A DNA stretch of 64,000 nucleotides from Wocania ichthyoenteri Th78 (GCF_000789235.1 NZ_KN525716.1:3849591-3913590), one strand, 5' to 3'. Shown: positions 44,465 through 52,960, counted from the first letter of the stretch. Notes: generated from the letters alone by a model not told the origin. A program made the numbers and translations.

Positions 44465-44833
44465 TTAATTCTGAAAATTTTTAAAACTTCCGTCTGAATA
44501 AAAAATAATAATGCGCTCAATCTCTTTTTCATTATTGATTTCAGATTTTATAGTGTCTTTAATTTTTAACTCTGGAGCATTAGTTTTATCACTTGCCAGG
44601 TTTTTATTTGAAGGAAATTCACCTTTGCCGTTTAAAAGCCAATACAATTCAACTTCTGGAAAGGAGTAAAGTACTTTTAAAACAAAGTCTAAACTTGGTT
44701 TGTTTCTTCCCGATAAAATATGCGAAATACTAGAACGTTGTACGCCAATTTTTTCAGCGAAAGACGAAGCCGATTCACCGTAGTAATCTATTACTTTTTG
44801 AAGTCGTTTTACAAAAGCTTCATTGTTTATCAT
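44465..44833 (-). CDS. XRE-family helix-turn-helix transcriptional regulator
   Basis: 122 residues. The N-terminal domain (about 5-65) has the Cro/C1-type fold: FVKRLQKVIDYYGESASSFAEKIG, recognition helix RSSISHILSGRNKPS, then the WLLNGKGEFP end typical of flavobacterial XRE proteins. A polar linker and a short C-terminal part (IERIIIFYSDGSFKNFQ) follow, which may bind a ligand or a partner. It is divergent from an M14 peptidase gene; palindromes with TTACA/TGTAA arms lie between them, so control of itself and the peptidase gene is likely (inference). Confidence 0.88.
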   Translation of the reverse strand: MINNEAFVKRLQKVIDYYGESASSFAEKIGVQRSSISHILSGRNKPSLDFVLKVLYSFPEVELYWLLNGKGEFPSNKNLASDKTNAPELKIKDTIKSEINNEKEIERIIIFYSDGSFKNFQN

Positions 44834-44861
44834 TGTAAACTTGTGATTAAGTCTAAATTAG

Positions 44862-44875
44862 GTTACAAATGTAAC
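44862..44875. promoter_or_regulatory. Perfect palindrome GTTACA-AA-TGTAAC, candidate XRE operator
   Basis: 14-base dyad 28 bases upstream of the XRE start. Its minus strand contains TACATTTG, a TAnnTTTG -7 box, so a bound protein would block the promoter. A half site TGTAAAC lies at 44834-44840 next to the start codon. Confidence 0.6.
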
Positions 44876-45050
44876 GTTATATTTTGAATAATAGTATTTA
44901 TAATCTAAAACAAATAAAAAATAATTAATTTATAAGTCTATATAAAGTTATTTAAGATGCTGAAATAAAACCACTTAAGCATTGATTAATTAATAGATCT
45001 TGTTATTGTTGATTTTGTAGAGTTCTATATAACTATTTTGTTTAATTATG

Positions 45051-45112
45051 TAAACAAATGTACTTAAAACGATTGTTTACATTTGTAAATTAGTAAATGT
45101 TTACATTTGTAT
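45051..45112. promoter_or_regulatory. Three related palindromic sites before the M14 peptidase gene
   Basis: GTAAACAAATGTAC (45051-45064, inverted relative to the others) and two exact TGTTTACATTTGTA copies at 45075-45088 and 45099-45112, 24 bases apart. The core is TTTACA-TT-TGTAAA. Each forward copy contains TACATTTG; the one at 45103-45110 is 16 bases before the peptidase ATG and can be its -7 box, with TTTG at 45083-45086 as a -33 box 16 bases upstream. Confidence 0.6.
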
Positions 45113-45126
45113 ATTAAATAATTTCG

Positions 45127-46272
45127 ATGAACATAGAACATATTAAGTTGCTGTTTTTAAAACATAAAGAAAGCAGTCTAAATCATAGATATATTACTAA
45201 CAATAATATTGAGCCTTTACTAGATAAGTTAAAGAAAAAATTAGTCGTAAATACGATAGGGAAATCTGTTTTGGGTAACCCCATTTATTCAATAAAAATT
45301 GGTAGCGGTAGTAAAAAAATATTAATGTGGTCGCAAATGCACGGAAACGAATCGACCACAACAAAAGCAATATTCGATCTTTTAAACACACTTTTAGATA
45401 AAGATTCTGCTCTTACTCATATTTTAGATACCAGTACTATATACATTGTTCCTATTTTAAACCCAGATGGAGCTTTAGCGTACACTAGAGTTAATGCAAA
45501 TCAAATAGATTTGAATAGAGATGCGCAAAACTTATCACAGCCAGAAAGTAAAGTTTTAAGAGCTGCCTTCAATGAGTTTAAGCCTCATTATTGCTATAAT
45601 CTTCATGGGCAACGCACTATTTTTAGTGTAGGAAACACAAATAAATCTGCTACAGTGTCGTTTTTAGCACCAGCACAAGATAAAGATTGCACACTTACGG
45701 CAAATCGTAAAATAGCTATGGAGATTATTGGAGTTATGAATACTTTATTACAAAAGATAATACCAAATCAAGTAGGTGTTTATGATGATGCGTTTAATTT
45801 GAATTGTGTAGGAGATACGTTTCAAAGCGAAAATATACCAACTATTTTGTTTGAAGCTGGCCATTTTCATAATGATTATGGCAGAGAAAAAACGCGCGAA
45901 TATATTTATATGTCTATGTTAGAATCTTTAAATTATTTAGCGAATAATAATATTGATGGAAATAGATATGAAGCATATTTTAACATTCCCGAAAATGAAA
46001 AATGCTTTTTTGATATTATAATACGCAATGCAAAAACTGCCGATAATAGAGTAGAAGATATAGCTATAATGTATCAAGAAAAATTAATGAATGGCAAAAT
46101 AGAATTTATACCAAAAATTGAAAAAATTGAAAAAATTGTAAACTTTTATGGACACAAAGAGTTTGATGCTCGTGGAGCAAAAGTGCTCGATGCTAACGGC
46201 GATGGTGTAAAAGTTAATAACGAAAACGATTTCGTAATAGTAAATAATAAGAAAATACCATTATTTCCATAA
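45127..46272 (+). CDS. M14-family zinc carboxypeptidase-like protein
   Basis: 381 residues. MWSQMHGNEST gives the HxxE zinc pair (His72, Glu75), INLDAQ-type Arg/Asn substrate residues appear as DLNRDAQ, the third zinc His is in YNLHGQR, and the catalytic Glu is in LFEAGHF. There is no signal peptide, so it is probably cytoplasmic; related members trim peptides or peptidoglycan fragments. The last 110 residues form an extra domain outside the usual M14 catalytic core. The gene is divergent from the XRE regulator with operator-like repeats in its promoter. Confidence 0.85.
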   Translation: MNIEHIKLLFLKHKESSLNHRYITNNNIEPLLDKLKKKLVVNTIGKSVLGNPIYSIKIGSGSKKILMWSQMHGNESTTTKAIFDLLNTLLDKDSALTHILDTSTIYIVPILNPDGALAYTRVNANQIDLNRDAQNLSQPESKVLRAAFNEFKPHYCYNLHGQRTIFSVGNTNKSATVSFLAPAQDKDCTLTANRKIAMEIIGVMNTLLQKIIPNQVGVYDDAFNLNCVGDTFQSENIPTILFEAGHFHNDYGREKTREYIYMSMLESLNYLANNNIDGNRYEAYFNIPENEKCFFDIIIRNAKTADNRVEDIAIMYQEKLMNGKIEFIPKIEKIEKIVNFYGHKEFDARGAKVLDANGDGVKVNNENDFVIVNNKKIPLFP

Positions 46273-46313
46273 TAAAAGCTAAAAATAATATCTATTTTTT
46301 ATTGAAAATGTAG

Positions 46314-46321
46314 TAATTTTG
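46314..46321 (+). promoter_or_regulatory. Candidate -7 promoter box for the Lrp-family gene
   Basis: TAATTTTG fits TAnnTTTG, 24 bases before the ATG at 46346. Confidence 0.4.
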
Positions 46322-46345
46322 ATTTTTAATTAAGAATAATTAATT

Positions 46346-46825
46346 ATGGGGAAAATTAAATTAGACGAAATCGATCACCAAATTCTTGACATGTTAATCG
46401 ATAACACAAGGATTCCATTTACAGACATTGCTAAAAAACTATTAATTTCTGCAGGTACTGTTCATGTACGTGTAAAAAAAATGGAGGAGTCTGGTATAAT
46501 AAGAGGCTCATCTTTAACATTGGACTATAAAAAATTAGGCTATTCATTTATAGCTTATGTAGGTGTATTTTTAAATAACACCTCTCAAACAAAATTTGTA
46601 TTAGAACGTATCAGTAACATTCCTTTTGTAACTGTAGCTCATATAACAACTGGGAAGTTCAATATATTTTGCAAAATTAGAGCAAGAAGCACCGAACATG
46701 CAAAAGAAGTTATTTTTATGCTAGATGATATTGAAGGTGTTTACAGAACAGAAACAATGATATCTCTTGAAGAAAGTATAAATGACAAAAAACGATTGAT
46801 GCACTCTATTTTCAATGAGTTGTAA
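46346..46825 (+). CDS. Lrp/AsnC-family transcriptional regulator
   Basis: 159 residues. The N-terminal winged helix-turn-helix (about 5-55) reads LDEIDHQILDMLIDNTR and then TDIAKKLLISAGTVHVRVKKM; the C-terminal RAM effector domain (about 70-150) starts LGYSFIAYVGVFL. Lrp/AsnC proteins form octamers and sense amino acids. It follows the M14 peptidase gene by 73 bases with its own candidate promoter; a peptidase and an amino-acid sensor side by side could be functionally linked. A strong terminator follows. Confidence 0.92.
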   Translation: MGKIKLDEIDHQILDMLIDNTRIPFTDIAKKLLISAGTVHVRVKKMEESGIIRGSSLTLDYKKLGYSFIAYVGVFLNNTSQTKFVLERISNIPFVTVAHITTGKFNIFCKIRARSTEHAKEVIFMLDDIEGVYRTETMISLEESINDKKRLMHSIFNEL

Positions 46826-46853
46826 CTCGTATTATTTCAAATAGAAAAGAATT

Positions 46854-46882
46854 AAAAAGCCCTTTTTTAAAGGGCTTTTTAA
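46854..46882. terminator. Rho-independent terminator
   Basis: AAAAAGCCCTTT pairs with AAGGGCTTTTT around a TTTA loop. It closes the Lrp transcript just before the IS3 remnant. Confidence 0.88.
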
Positions 46883-46899
46883 TTTCTTGTTATTGTCCC

Positions 46900-47661
46900 G
46901 TCCTGAAATAGCGATACACTAAAACTTTAGTGTAATGAAAACATCAGAAAACACAGGTTACATTAAGCGTACCCAAAGCGATTACAATTTGGTACTTTGT
47001 TAGGGATAAGCAAACAAGCCGTTTATCAAGCTCAAAAGTGTAAAGACGCACGAACAGAAGTATTACCCAAGATAAAACCTTTAGTACTGGCCTTGCGAAG
47101 CGAGATGCCAAGACTCGGCACTCGTAAGCTCTATTATTTACTAAAACCAGAATTTGATAAACGTCAAATAAAAATAGGGAGAGATGCTTTATTTGCTTAT
47201 TAAAAACAGAACACTTACTAGTAAGACTAAAGAAGAATTACACTAAAACCACCAACTCATAACATTGGTTAAAGAGGCTAACATGGCAATAAAACAATAA
47301 AGAACTTATACATTATTCAAGATCTTGGACTATGGCATTGTGCTTCTGTTTATCAAAAAGTATTAAATAAACACGGTGTGAAACCATCTATGATAGATAG
47401 CTACGATTGTTACCAAAAACGCACTAGCGGAACGTATAAATGGCATTTTAAAACAAGAATTCTTAATACATAAACGTAATAATAATAATAATAAACAAAT
47501 CAAGTAATCAATAAAAGAATCTATAGAAACTTATAACAATAAAAGACCTCATTTGAACCTTAATATGAAAACACCTAACTTTGTATACAACAAAAAACCG
47601 TTGAAGCTAGCTTCAACGGTTTAATCTAATTTTATTAAACCTGTCAACCTATTTTAGGACG
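46900..47661 (+). mobile_element. Decayed IS3-family element (762 bp) with broken transposase
   Basis: Ends match as inverted repeats: CGTCCTGAAATAG at 46900 and, reversed, CGTCCTAAAATAG ending at 47661. Inside, remnants of an IS3-type orfB are readable in several frames: GISKQAVYQAQ, then MPRLGTRKLYYLL and IKIGRDALFAY (to 47203); after a one-base shift LKTEHLLVRLKKNYTKTTNS; later AERINGILKQEFL-like and ETYNNKRPHLNLNMKTP codons. The catalytic DDE core is mostly deleted and there are several stops. IS3 elements are usually 1.2-1.5 kb. No target duplication is visible, so the element is old. Confidence 0.85.
47594..47622. terminator. Hairpin inside the 3' end of the IS3 remnant
   Basis: AAACCGTTGAAGC and GCTTCAACGGTTT form a near-perfect palindrome around TA with A and T runs outside. 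It would end any transcript of the element and also protects the TlpA-like gene on the other strand. Confidence 0.6.
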
Positions 47662-47673
47662 ACTCATTGAGAA

Positions 47674-48708
47674 TTAAATATTTAATTCAGTAAATAATTC
47701 CTTAATTGAATCGCTTGATGGTCTAGGCGCATCTGGTGAAACAACGTTTCCGTTTGGATCTATTAATAAAAACCTTGGAATACCTTTAATTTTATAGTCT
47801 TGTACAAATTGAGATTGCCAACCTTTTGGTGCAAATAATTGAATGCCACCTAATTCTTTATCGGTAACCATAGCTTTCCAGTTTTCTCTAGCTTTATCCC
47901 AAGAACCACCATGACTTCTATCGTCATCAATAGACAAGCTCACAAATTGGATGTTTTTTCCATGATATTCTTTCTCTAAAGCTTTTAACGATGGAATTTC
48001 TGCTTTACACGGTCCGCACCAAGTAGCCCAAACATCAACATAAGTAAATTTTCCTTTTAAATCTGAAAGCGAAGTTGTTGTGCCGTCTATATTTTCATAA
48101 TTTTCAAATACAGGAGAAGGTGATCCTTTTGGCAACTCTTCTTTTAAAGCAATAGATTCGCCTAAATATTTATTATAAAAATTCAGCATAGGTTCAATCT
48201 CATTTTTTCCTTTATTTGTGATTGAAGTATCTATGTTAGAATTAGTATCGTAAAACTTAGTCAATTCATTTTTTATATTATCCATTTTAGTTTCTAAACC
48301 AACTTTATCTAGTTTAGATAATTCATCCATGTTTAATAATTTTTCTTGAAGTAATGCTTTTTCAGCTAAAAAATTACTGTGTTCTGCACCTTCACCTGAG
48401 TATTTTACAGATTCATCAAATGATTTAGTATCTACTGTAACGTTTAAATCGAATCCATTTTTTAAGAAAATAGGTGTAGATTCGCTTCCGTCATAAAGAA
48501 AATATTGACCCGTTTCAACTTTTAAAGTATCCTTAAAGATGCCATCATTATTAACTGTAATAGCTTTTGAGTATCCTCTAGTTCTTACAACCAAAGAGTC
48601 ACTATTTTTATCAGTAATTTTTCCTGATAAAGTAACATAATCTTTAGGCTCTTCTTTACAAGCGACTGTTATAACAAAAGCGCAGCATAAAATAAGTAGT
48701 TTTTTCAT
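47674..48708 (-). CDS. TlpA-like thioredoxin-fold lipoprotein with N-terminal DUF4369-type domain
   Basis: 344 residues from ATG 48708. A longer frame to 48798 exists, but MKKLLILCCAFVITVAC is a standard lipoprotein signal with Cys17 as lipid site. An N-terminal beta-rich domain (about 25-120, VTLSGKITDKNSDSL) is followed by a helical linker and a thioredoxin domain with WATWCGPCKAEIPSL near residue 235. Such Bacteroidota proteins are thiol-disulfide oxidoreductases of the periplasm or outer leaflet, with roles in cytochrome maturation or general reduction; the exact partner is unknown. Confidence 0.88.
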   Translation of the reverse strand: MKKLLILCCAFVITVACKEEPKDYVTLSGKITDKNSDSLVVRTRGYSKAITVNNDGIFKDTLKVETGQYFLYDGSESTPIFLKNGFDLNVTVDTKSFDESVKYSGEGAEHSNFLAEKALLQEKLLNMDELSKLDKVGLETKMDNIKNELTKFYDTNSNIDTSITNKGKNEIEPMLNFYNKYLGESIALKEELPKGSPSPVFENYENIDGTTTSLSDLKGKFTYVDVWATWCGPCKAEIPSLKALEKEYHGKNIQFVSLSIDDDRSHGGSWDKARENWKAMVTDKELGGIQLFAPKGWQSQFVQDYKIKGIPRFLLIDPNGNVVSPDAPRPSSDSIKELFTELNI

Positions 48709-48794
48709 TTTTATAGTTTTATAAGGTGTAAAAATAGCTATTAGTATAGCTTTTACTGGTAGTATTAACATTTGTTTAAGAAATTGAAAATGAT

Positions 48795-49649
48795 TCATAA
48801 TTTGAGAGTTAACTTTTTATAATCGACAATTTCTGGAATAATATTTAATGCATATAATTGTTTCTGAACATTATCAAGTGTTTTTTTATCAATGAGTTCT
48901 TGCGACCACTCGGTTAGGCTCAGCCATTCTCGAACATCTTCAAGTTTTTGCTCATATCGATTTGCAATGGTTTTATCTATACTTGGAATGTCTTTAAATT
49001 CTGCTGTGGTGCTGTTAATTATATTTAATATGGCTTGAAGGTCTTTTTTATTAGATTCAATAAAATCTTCTCGTGCGGCAATTACAAAACATGGCCATGG
49101 TGATGGACAATTACCAATACGTCTAAATTTACCATCATCTACTATGGGTTTTGTGGTAAATTTTTCCCATAAAAAATAATCTGCTTTACCGTTTGATAAA
49201 CCTTCAACTGCGCCATCAAGATTTTTTATTACTTCAAAATTCAAATCTTTATCTAAATCCCAATTGTTATTTTGAGCATTTATATAAGCCATTAAATGAG
49301 AACCCGAGCCATATCTGCTTATCGCAGCTTTTTTTCCTTTTAAATCATCAATGGTTTTATAAGGGGAATCGTGTGCTACATGTATACCCCAAATTAAAGG
49401 CGTTTCTACAAAGGTTTGAATAATTTTACTTGGGTTTTCGTTAATAATATCTTTTACAATACCTTCAGTAAGAATAACAGCAATATCAATTTCTTTTTCT
49501 CTTAACGCTTTACACATGGCTCCAGTACCACCGTAATAATCGTGCCAACGCAAATTAATATTTTTGTCTTTATATTCGCCTTCTTTTAGAGTTAAATACC
49601 ATGCTAAATTAAAGTGTTCTGGGACACCGCCAATGTTTATTTGCTTCAT
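48795..49649 (-). CDS. Periplasmic-binding-protein-fold protein without signal peptide (Ca3427/THI5-like)
   Basis: About 284 residues from ATG 49649 (a TTG three codons earlier is less likely). MKQINIGGVPEHFNL opens a type II periplasmic-binding fold; DDLKGKKAAISRYGSGSH is the hinge-proximal ligand loop found in NMT1/THI5-like and nitrate/sulfonate-binding proteins. There is no signal peptide and no ABC permease or ATPase gene nearby, so a transport role is unlikely in the usual sense. The GGVPEHFN opening recalls the Ca3427-like group known also from fungi. It ends an operon with SUI1, DUF1835 and nucleoside phosphorylase genes. Confidence 0.75.
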   Translation of the reverse strand: MKQINIGGVPEHFNLAWYLTLKEGEYKDKNINLRWHDYYGGTGAMCKALREKEIDIAVILTEGIVKDIINENPSKIIQTFVETPLIWGIHVAHDSPYKTIDDLKGKKAAISRYGSGSHLMAYINAQNNNWDLDKDLNFEVIKNLDGAVEGLSNGKADYFLWEKFTTKPIVDDGKFRRIGNCPSPWPCFVIAAREDFIESNKKDLQAILNIINSTTAEFKDIPSIDKTIANRYEQKLEDVREWLSLTEWSQELIDKKTLDNVQKQLYALNIIPEIVDYKKLTLKL

Positions 49650-49664
49650 TAATGTCAATCTTTT

Positions 49665-50528
49665 CTATATGCGTTCTAAAGTATAAATGATTAGTTCTTC
49701 TATTACTTTTCTAGGGTTTTTGCTAAAAGTTCCGTTAGCTCTATTAGCAATTATGGCATTTAGCGAAAGTGCATGATGTCCTAATAATTTAGACAGCCCA
49801 TAAATTGCCGATGTTTCCATTTCGAAATTTGAAATATTAGCACCATTAAAATTAAAAGCATCGATTTTGCTATTCAAATTAGCATCTTGTAATGGCAAGC
49901 GCAAAACTCGCCCTTGTGGACCATAAAATCCGCCAGCAGTTGCTGTTAAACCAGAATAAGTCTGTTCGCTTTTAAATCGTTTTTCTAATTCTTCACTATT
50001 TTTAACTACAATAGGCCTCGCTTTTAGAGAGGACCAATTGGTTTGCTGTATAAAAGCATCTTCTATTTCTGAATCGCTAATGGGTTGAATTTGATAGGCG
50101 TGAAGCATACCGTTAATATCTAAGCCATGAGTACTTAATACAAATGAATCTACAGGAATATTGCTTTGTAACGAGCCAGATGTCCCAATTCTAATAATAT
50201 CAAGACTTATAAGTTCTTCTTTTGGTTTTCTGGTTTCTAAATCGATATTAACAAGTGCGTCTAATTCATTCAAAACAATATCAATGTTATCTGGACCAAT
50301 ACCAGTAGAAAGAACAGTTATGCGCTTGCCTTTATATGTTCCCGTTTGAGTTTTAAATTCGCGCTTTTGAGTTTTAAATTCAATATTATCAAAATGTTTG
50401 GTCACTTTTTCTACACGATCTTGATCACCAACAAATATGATGGTATTCGAAATATTTTCAGGTTTTAAATTAAGATGATAAATACTGCCATCTGGATTTA
50501 AAATGAGTTCAGAGTTTTTAATGCTCAT
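49665..50528 (-). CDS. Nucleoside phosphorylase (uridine/purine phosphorylase family)
   Basis: 287 residues. FVGDQDRVEKV near residue 32 is the phosphate-binding start of the PNP/UDP fold, IRIGTSGSLQ is the conserved central strand and loop, and ISNFEMETSAIYGLSKLLGH carries the Glu-Met-Glu ribose-binding motif. Enzymes of this fold split nucleosides with phosphate into base and ribose-1-phosphate in the cytosol. It overlaps the upstream DUF1835 gene by 11 bases and is followed after 15 bases by the binding-fold gene, so all are one transcript. Confidence 0.9.
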   Translation of the reverse strand: MSIKNSELILNPDGSIYHLNLKPENISNTIIFVGDQDRVEKVTKHFDNIEFKTQKREFKTQTGTYKGKRITVLSTGIGPDNIDIVLNELDALVNIDLETRKPKEELISLDIIRIGTSGSLQSNIPVDSFVLSTHGLDINGMLHAYQIQPISDSEIEDAFIQQTNWSSLKARPIVVKNSEELEKRFKSEQTYSGLTATAGGFYGPQGRVLRLPLQDANLNSKIDAFNFNGANISNFEMETSAIYGLSKLLGHHALSLNAIIANRANGTFSKNPRKVIEELIIYTLERI

Positions 50529-51459
50529 TTACAATTGTTTTTACTAATCTATTTAGTTTTTTGTTGAATTGGAAATCTAATTTATTTACACCTCCAAAAT
50601 CTATATTGTTATTTAATTCTGCTGAAAAATTATGAGTCCCCAAAAGTGCCTCGTGTCCTTTACGATTAAGGTTTATACTATCTTCTTTGACAGTAAAAAA
50701 AATATTTAATTTATCGATTATTCTATTTAATTGAAGGTCGCCATATCCATAATAGCCTTGGTAATTAAGCGCATATCCTAATAAATGATGCTTCGATTTA
50801 ATATCATAATCTTTAACAATACTTAAAATATTTTGCTCCAATACATTTAGCCCGCTTTTATAATCTGAAAATCGTTTTAAATGTGCTTTTAAGCAATTGC
50901 TTAAATATTTAAACGTGGAGCTTTTTACAATAAAAGGTTTAAATAGGTTATGATCTTTACCACAGTAAATGCCCCAAAGTGTTTTAGCTAATTGAATATC
51001 TTCCGACTTTAATTTTACTTTATTTTTGTAATGTTTTAGAAGTTGTTCTGCGGAAAGTTCAGCTAAACCTTTTAAGTTTTTTTCTCCAGAAATTCTGCCA
51101 CTACAAACCAAATAGATAGGGAGATTTATTTTTTTTTGCTGAAGTAAACTAATAACCGCCATCATATTTATATGACAAAACAAATCGTATTCAAACCAAA
51201 GAATAATTTCTGAATAATTTTCTAAATCATCTAATTTATTTAACTCTTGTTTTAACTCAGAAACATCTAAATCAATGTCATAAAAGTCTTTTAAAAAAGT
51301 AGCACGGAGGTTTAAAAAGTTGTCGGAATCAATAGTTGGTAATGTAGGGCCTTCGCAAAGCATTTCCTGCCACGTTAGCTTTTCTCCAACGATATCTAAC
51401 TCATTCAAATAATTTGTTAAACTATTTCCGTTTGTAATATGCAATGGTTGTTTAGCCAT
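50518..51459 (-). CDS. DUF1835 domain-containing protein
   Basis: 313 residues. The N-terminal segment LHITNGNSLTNYL with LTWQEMLCEGPT is the DUF1835 hallmark, and the FEYDLFCHINMMAVI segment follows near residue 85. The rest is helical. DUF1835 proteins occur in Firmicutes and Bacteroidota; their function is unknown. Here the gene lies three bases after a SUI1-type factor and overlaps the nucleoside phosphorylase gene, which suggests a nucleotide- or RNA-linked role, but that is context only. Confidence 0.85.
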   Translation of the reverse strand: MAKQPLHITNGNSLTNYLNELDIVGEKLTWQEMLCEGPTLPTIDSDNFLNLRATFLKDFYDIDLDVSELKQELNKLDDLENYSEIILWFEYDLFCHINMMAVISLLQQKKINLPIYLVCSGRISGEKNLKGLAELSAEQLLKHYKNKVKLKSEDIQLAKTLWGIYCGKDHNLFKPFIVKSSTFKYLSNCLKAHLKRFSDYKSGLNVLEQNILSIVKDYDIKSKHHLLGYALNYQGYYGYGDLQLNRIIDKLNIFFTVKEDSINLNRKGHEALLGTHNFSAELNNNIDFGGVNKLDFQFNKKLNRLVKTIVNEH

Positions 51460-51462
51460 AAA

Positions 51463-51792
51463 TTATCCGCCAACGCGTTTTACATTAAAACCTTTATCTT
51501 TTAGTATTTGCATGATTTTATCGCGATAATCGCCTTGTATGATAATTTTATCATCCTTAAAGCTGCCACCAACACTTAGTGTTTTTTTTATGTCTTTGGC
51601 AAGTGCTTTAAAATCTTCGGTAGCGCCTGTGTAGCCTTCTAAAATGGTTATGGGTTTGCCTTTTCGTTTTTCGTATTTGCAAAGTATAGGGTCATCTTGT
51701 ATCCACAAATTGTTTGTTTCTTTTGATTCTGTCGGAATCTCTTCAGAAACATGCTCTGGAAATAAGTTTTTTAATTGATCTTGTAAATCCAT
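51463..51792 (-). CDS. SUI1/YciH-family translation-factor-like protein
   Basis: 109 residues. After a short N-terminus, the SUI1 (eIF1-like) domain covers about 40-109: KRKGKPITILEGYTG, then LKKTLSVGGS-type and IIIQGDYRDKIMQILKDKGF. Bacterial YciH proteins bind near the P site and may increase start-site fidelity or act under stress. It is the first gene of a four-gene minus-strand operon. The 14-bp tandem repeat at 51801-51828 lies directly upstream. Confidence 0.9.
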   Translation of the reverse strand: MDLQDQLKNLFPEHVSEEIPTESKETNNLWIQDDPILCKYEKRKGKPITILEGYTGATEDFKALAKDIKKTLSVGGSFKDDKIIIQGDYRDKIMQILKDKGFNVKRVGG

Positions 51793-51800
51793 TTTTTTTA

Positions 51801-51828
51801 GTCTTCAGTTGGCAGTCTTCAATTGGCA
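51801..51828. repeat. Two tandem 14-bp repeats (GTCTTCAGTTGGCA / GTCTTCAATTGGCA)
   Basis: Adjacent copies differ in one base. A related inverted word (ACTGCCAAC) occurs at 51852-51860. This style of CAGTTGGCAGT repeat looks like dispersed intergenic DNA of flavobacteria. Confidence 0.7.
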
Positions 51829-51843
51829 GACAAAAAATAACAA

Positions 51844-51877
51844 AAGTAAGCAACTGCCAACTTTGAACTGCTTACTT
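51844..51877 (-). terminator. Hairpin terminator after the oxygenase gene
   Basis: AAGTAAGCA (51844-51852) and TGCTTACTT (51869-51877) pair around a 16-base loop; on the minus strand a T-rich stretch follows. The stem overlaps the stop codon region of the upstream oxygenase gene. Confidence 0.65.
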
Positions 51878-52826
51878 ATTTTTTAATCAGTCCAAGTTCA
51901 ATTAAACGTTCGTTTAAAAATTCGCCAGCAGTAATATCATCAAAAGCCTTAGGGTTTTCTTTATCAATACAACCCTCTAAAACATTTAACTTCATTTCGC
52001 TAATAGGATGCATAAAAAATGGAATGGAATAGCGAGACGTTCCCCAAAGTTCTTTTGGAGGATTTATAACGCGATGTATGGTAGATTTTAATTTATTGTT
52101 GGTGTGTCTCGAAAGCATATCGCCTACATTAATCATAAGCTCATCAGATTCTGCAATAGCATCAATCCATTCTCCATTGTGGTTTTGTACTTGTAATCCA
52201 CGACCTTGAGCCCCCATTAAAAGTGTTATTAAATTAATGTCACCATGTGCAGCAGCACGAACAGCTTCTTTAGGCTCTTCGGTAATTGGCGGATAATGAA
52301 TTGGTCTTAGTATAGAGTTTCCGTTAAAAATATAAAAATCAAAATAAGTTTCTTCTAACCCTAAATGCAACGCCAAAGCGCGTAAGACATACTTAGCAGT
52401 TTTTTCTAGCATTTTATAAGCTTCTTTACCAACGGCATTAAAGTTTGGTAATTCGTTAACGGTTACATTATCTGGATATTCAGCTTCTAATTTAGGGTTA
52501 TTTTCAACATATTGACCAAAGTGCCAAAATTCCTTTAAATCGCCTTCTTCCTTCCCTTTAGCGCTTTCCTTCCCAAAAGATACATAACCACGCTGACCAC
52601 CAATTCCTGGTATTTCATATTTCTGTTTCGTTTCTGTAGGTAAACTAAAAAAGCTTTTAATTTCTGTATATAAATTGTCAACTAATTTATCATCTAAAAA
52701 ATGACCTTTAAGTGCTACAAAACCAATGTCTTCATAAGCCTTTCCAATAGCGTCTACAAAGTTTTGTTTTCTAACAGAATCGCTAGAAATAAAATCATTT
52801 AAATTAACACTTGGTATAATATTCAT
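51876..52826 (-). CDS. Isopenicillin-N-synthase-like 2-oxoglutarate/Fe(II) dioxygenase
   Basis: 316 residues. The non-haem N-terminal domain contains GFVALKGH; the jelly-roll core carries the iron-binding HGD (AAHGDINLITLL) and the distal His in STIHRVINP, with RYSIPFF as the co-substrate Arg-x-Ser motif. The family oxidises many small molecules; the name of the domain does not imply antibiotic synthesis. No biosynthetic cluster surrounds it, so the substrate is open. It stands divergent from the E1 gene. Confidence 0.88.
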   Translation of the reverse strand: MNIIPSVNLNDFISSDSVRKQNFVDAIGKAYEDIGFVALKGHFLDDKLVDNLYTEIKSFFSLPTETKQKYEIPGIGGQRGYVSFGKESAKGKEEGDLKEFWHFGQYVENNPKLEAEYPDNVTVNELPNFNAVGKEAYKMLEKTAKYVLRALALHLGLEETYFDFYIFNGNSILRPIHYPPITEEPKEAVRAAAHGDINLITLLMGAQGRGLQVQNHNGEWIDAIAESDELMINVGDMLSRHTNNKLKSTIHRVINPPKELWGTSRYSIPFFMHPISEMKLNVLEGCIDKENPKAFDDITAGEFLNERLIELGLIKK

Positions 52827-52853
52827 AAGAATAATTTTAAATTGAATGTATTA

Positions 52854-52861
52854 CAAATGTA
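52854..52861 (-). promoter_or_regulatory. Candidate -7 promoter box for the oxygenase gene
   Basis: Minus-strand TACATTTG fits TAnnTTTG, 27 bases upstream of the ATG at 52826. Confidence 0.45.
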
Positions 52862-52929
52862 CAAAAACATTGTAAGTTTTTTGATTTACAATTTCATATA
52901 ACTTTTCAATAGATATATCCATTTTATAC

Positions 52930-52937
52930 TATATTTG
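52930..52937 (+). promoter_or_regulatory. Candidate -7 promoter box for the fused E1 gene
   Basis: TATATTTG lies 23 bases upstream of the ATG at 52961. Confidence 0.45.
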
Positions 52938-52960
52938 ATAAAATTTGAAACATCAGTTTT

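Noticed and set aside
45051-45112. Short CRISPR-like array
   Set aside because: Only two exact 14-base copies plus one inverted relative; spacing and position fit operators in a promoter.
46997-47203. A separate 68-codon gene
   Set aside because: It is a fragment of the decayed IS3 transposase, cut by a frameshift.
51876-52826. Antibiotic biosynthesis gene because of the isopenicillin-N-synthase-like fold
   Set aside because: No peptide synthetase or other cluster genes nearby; the fold is shared by many general oxygenases.
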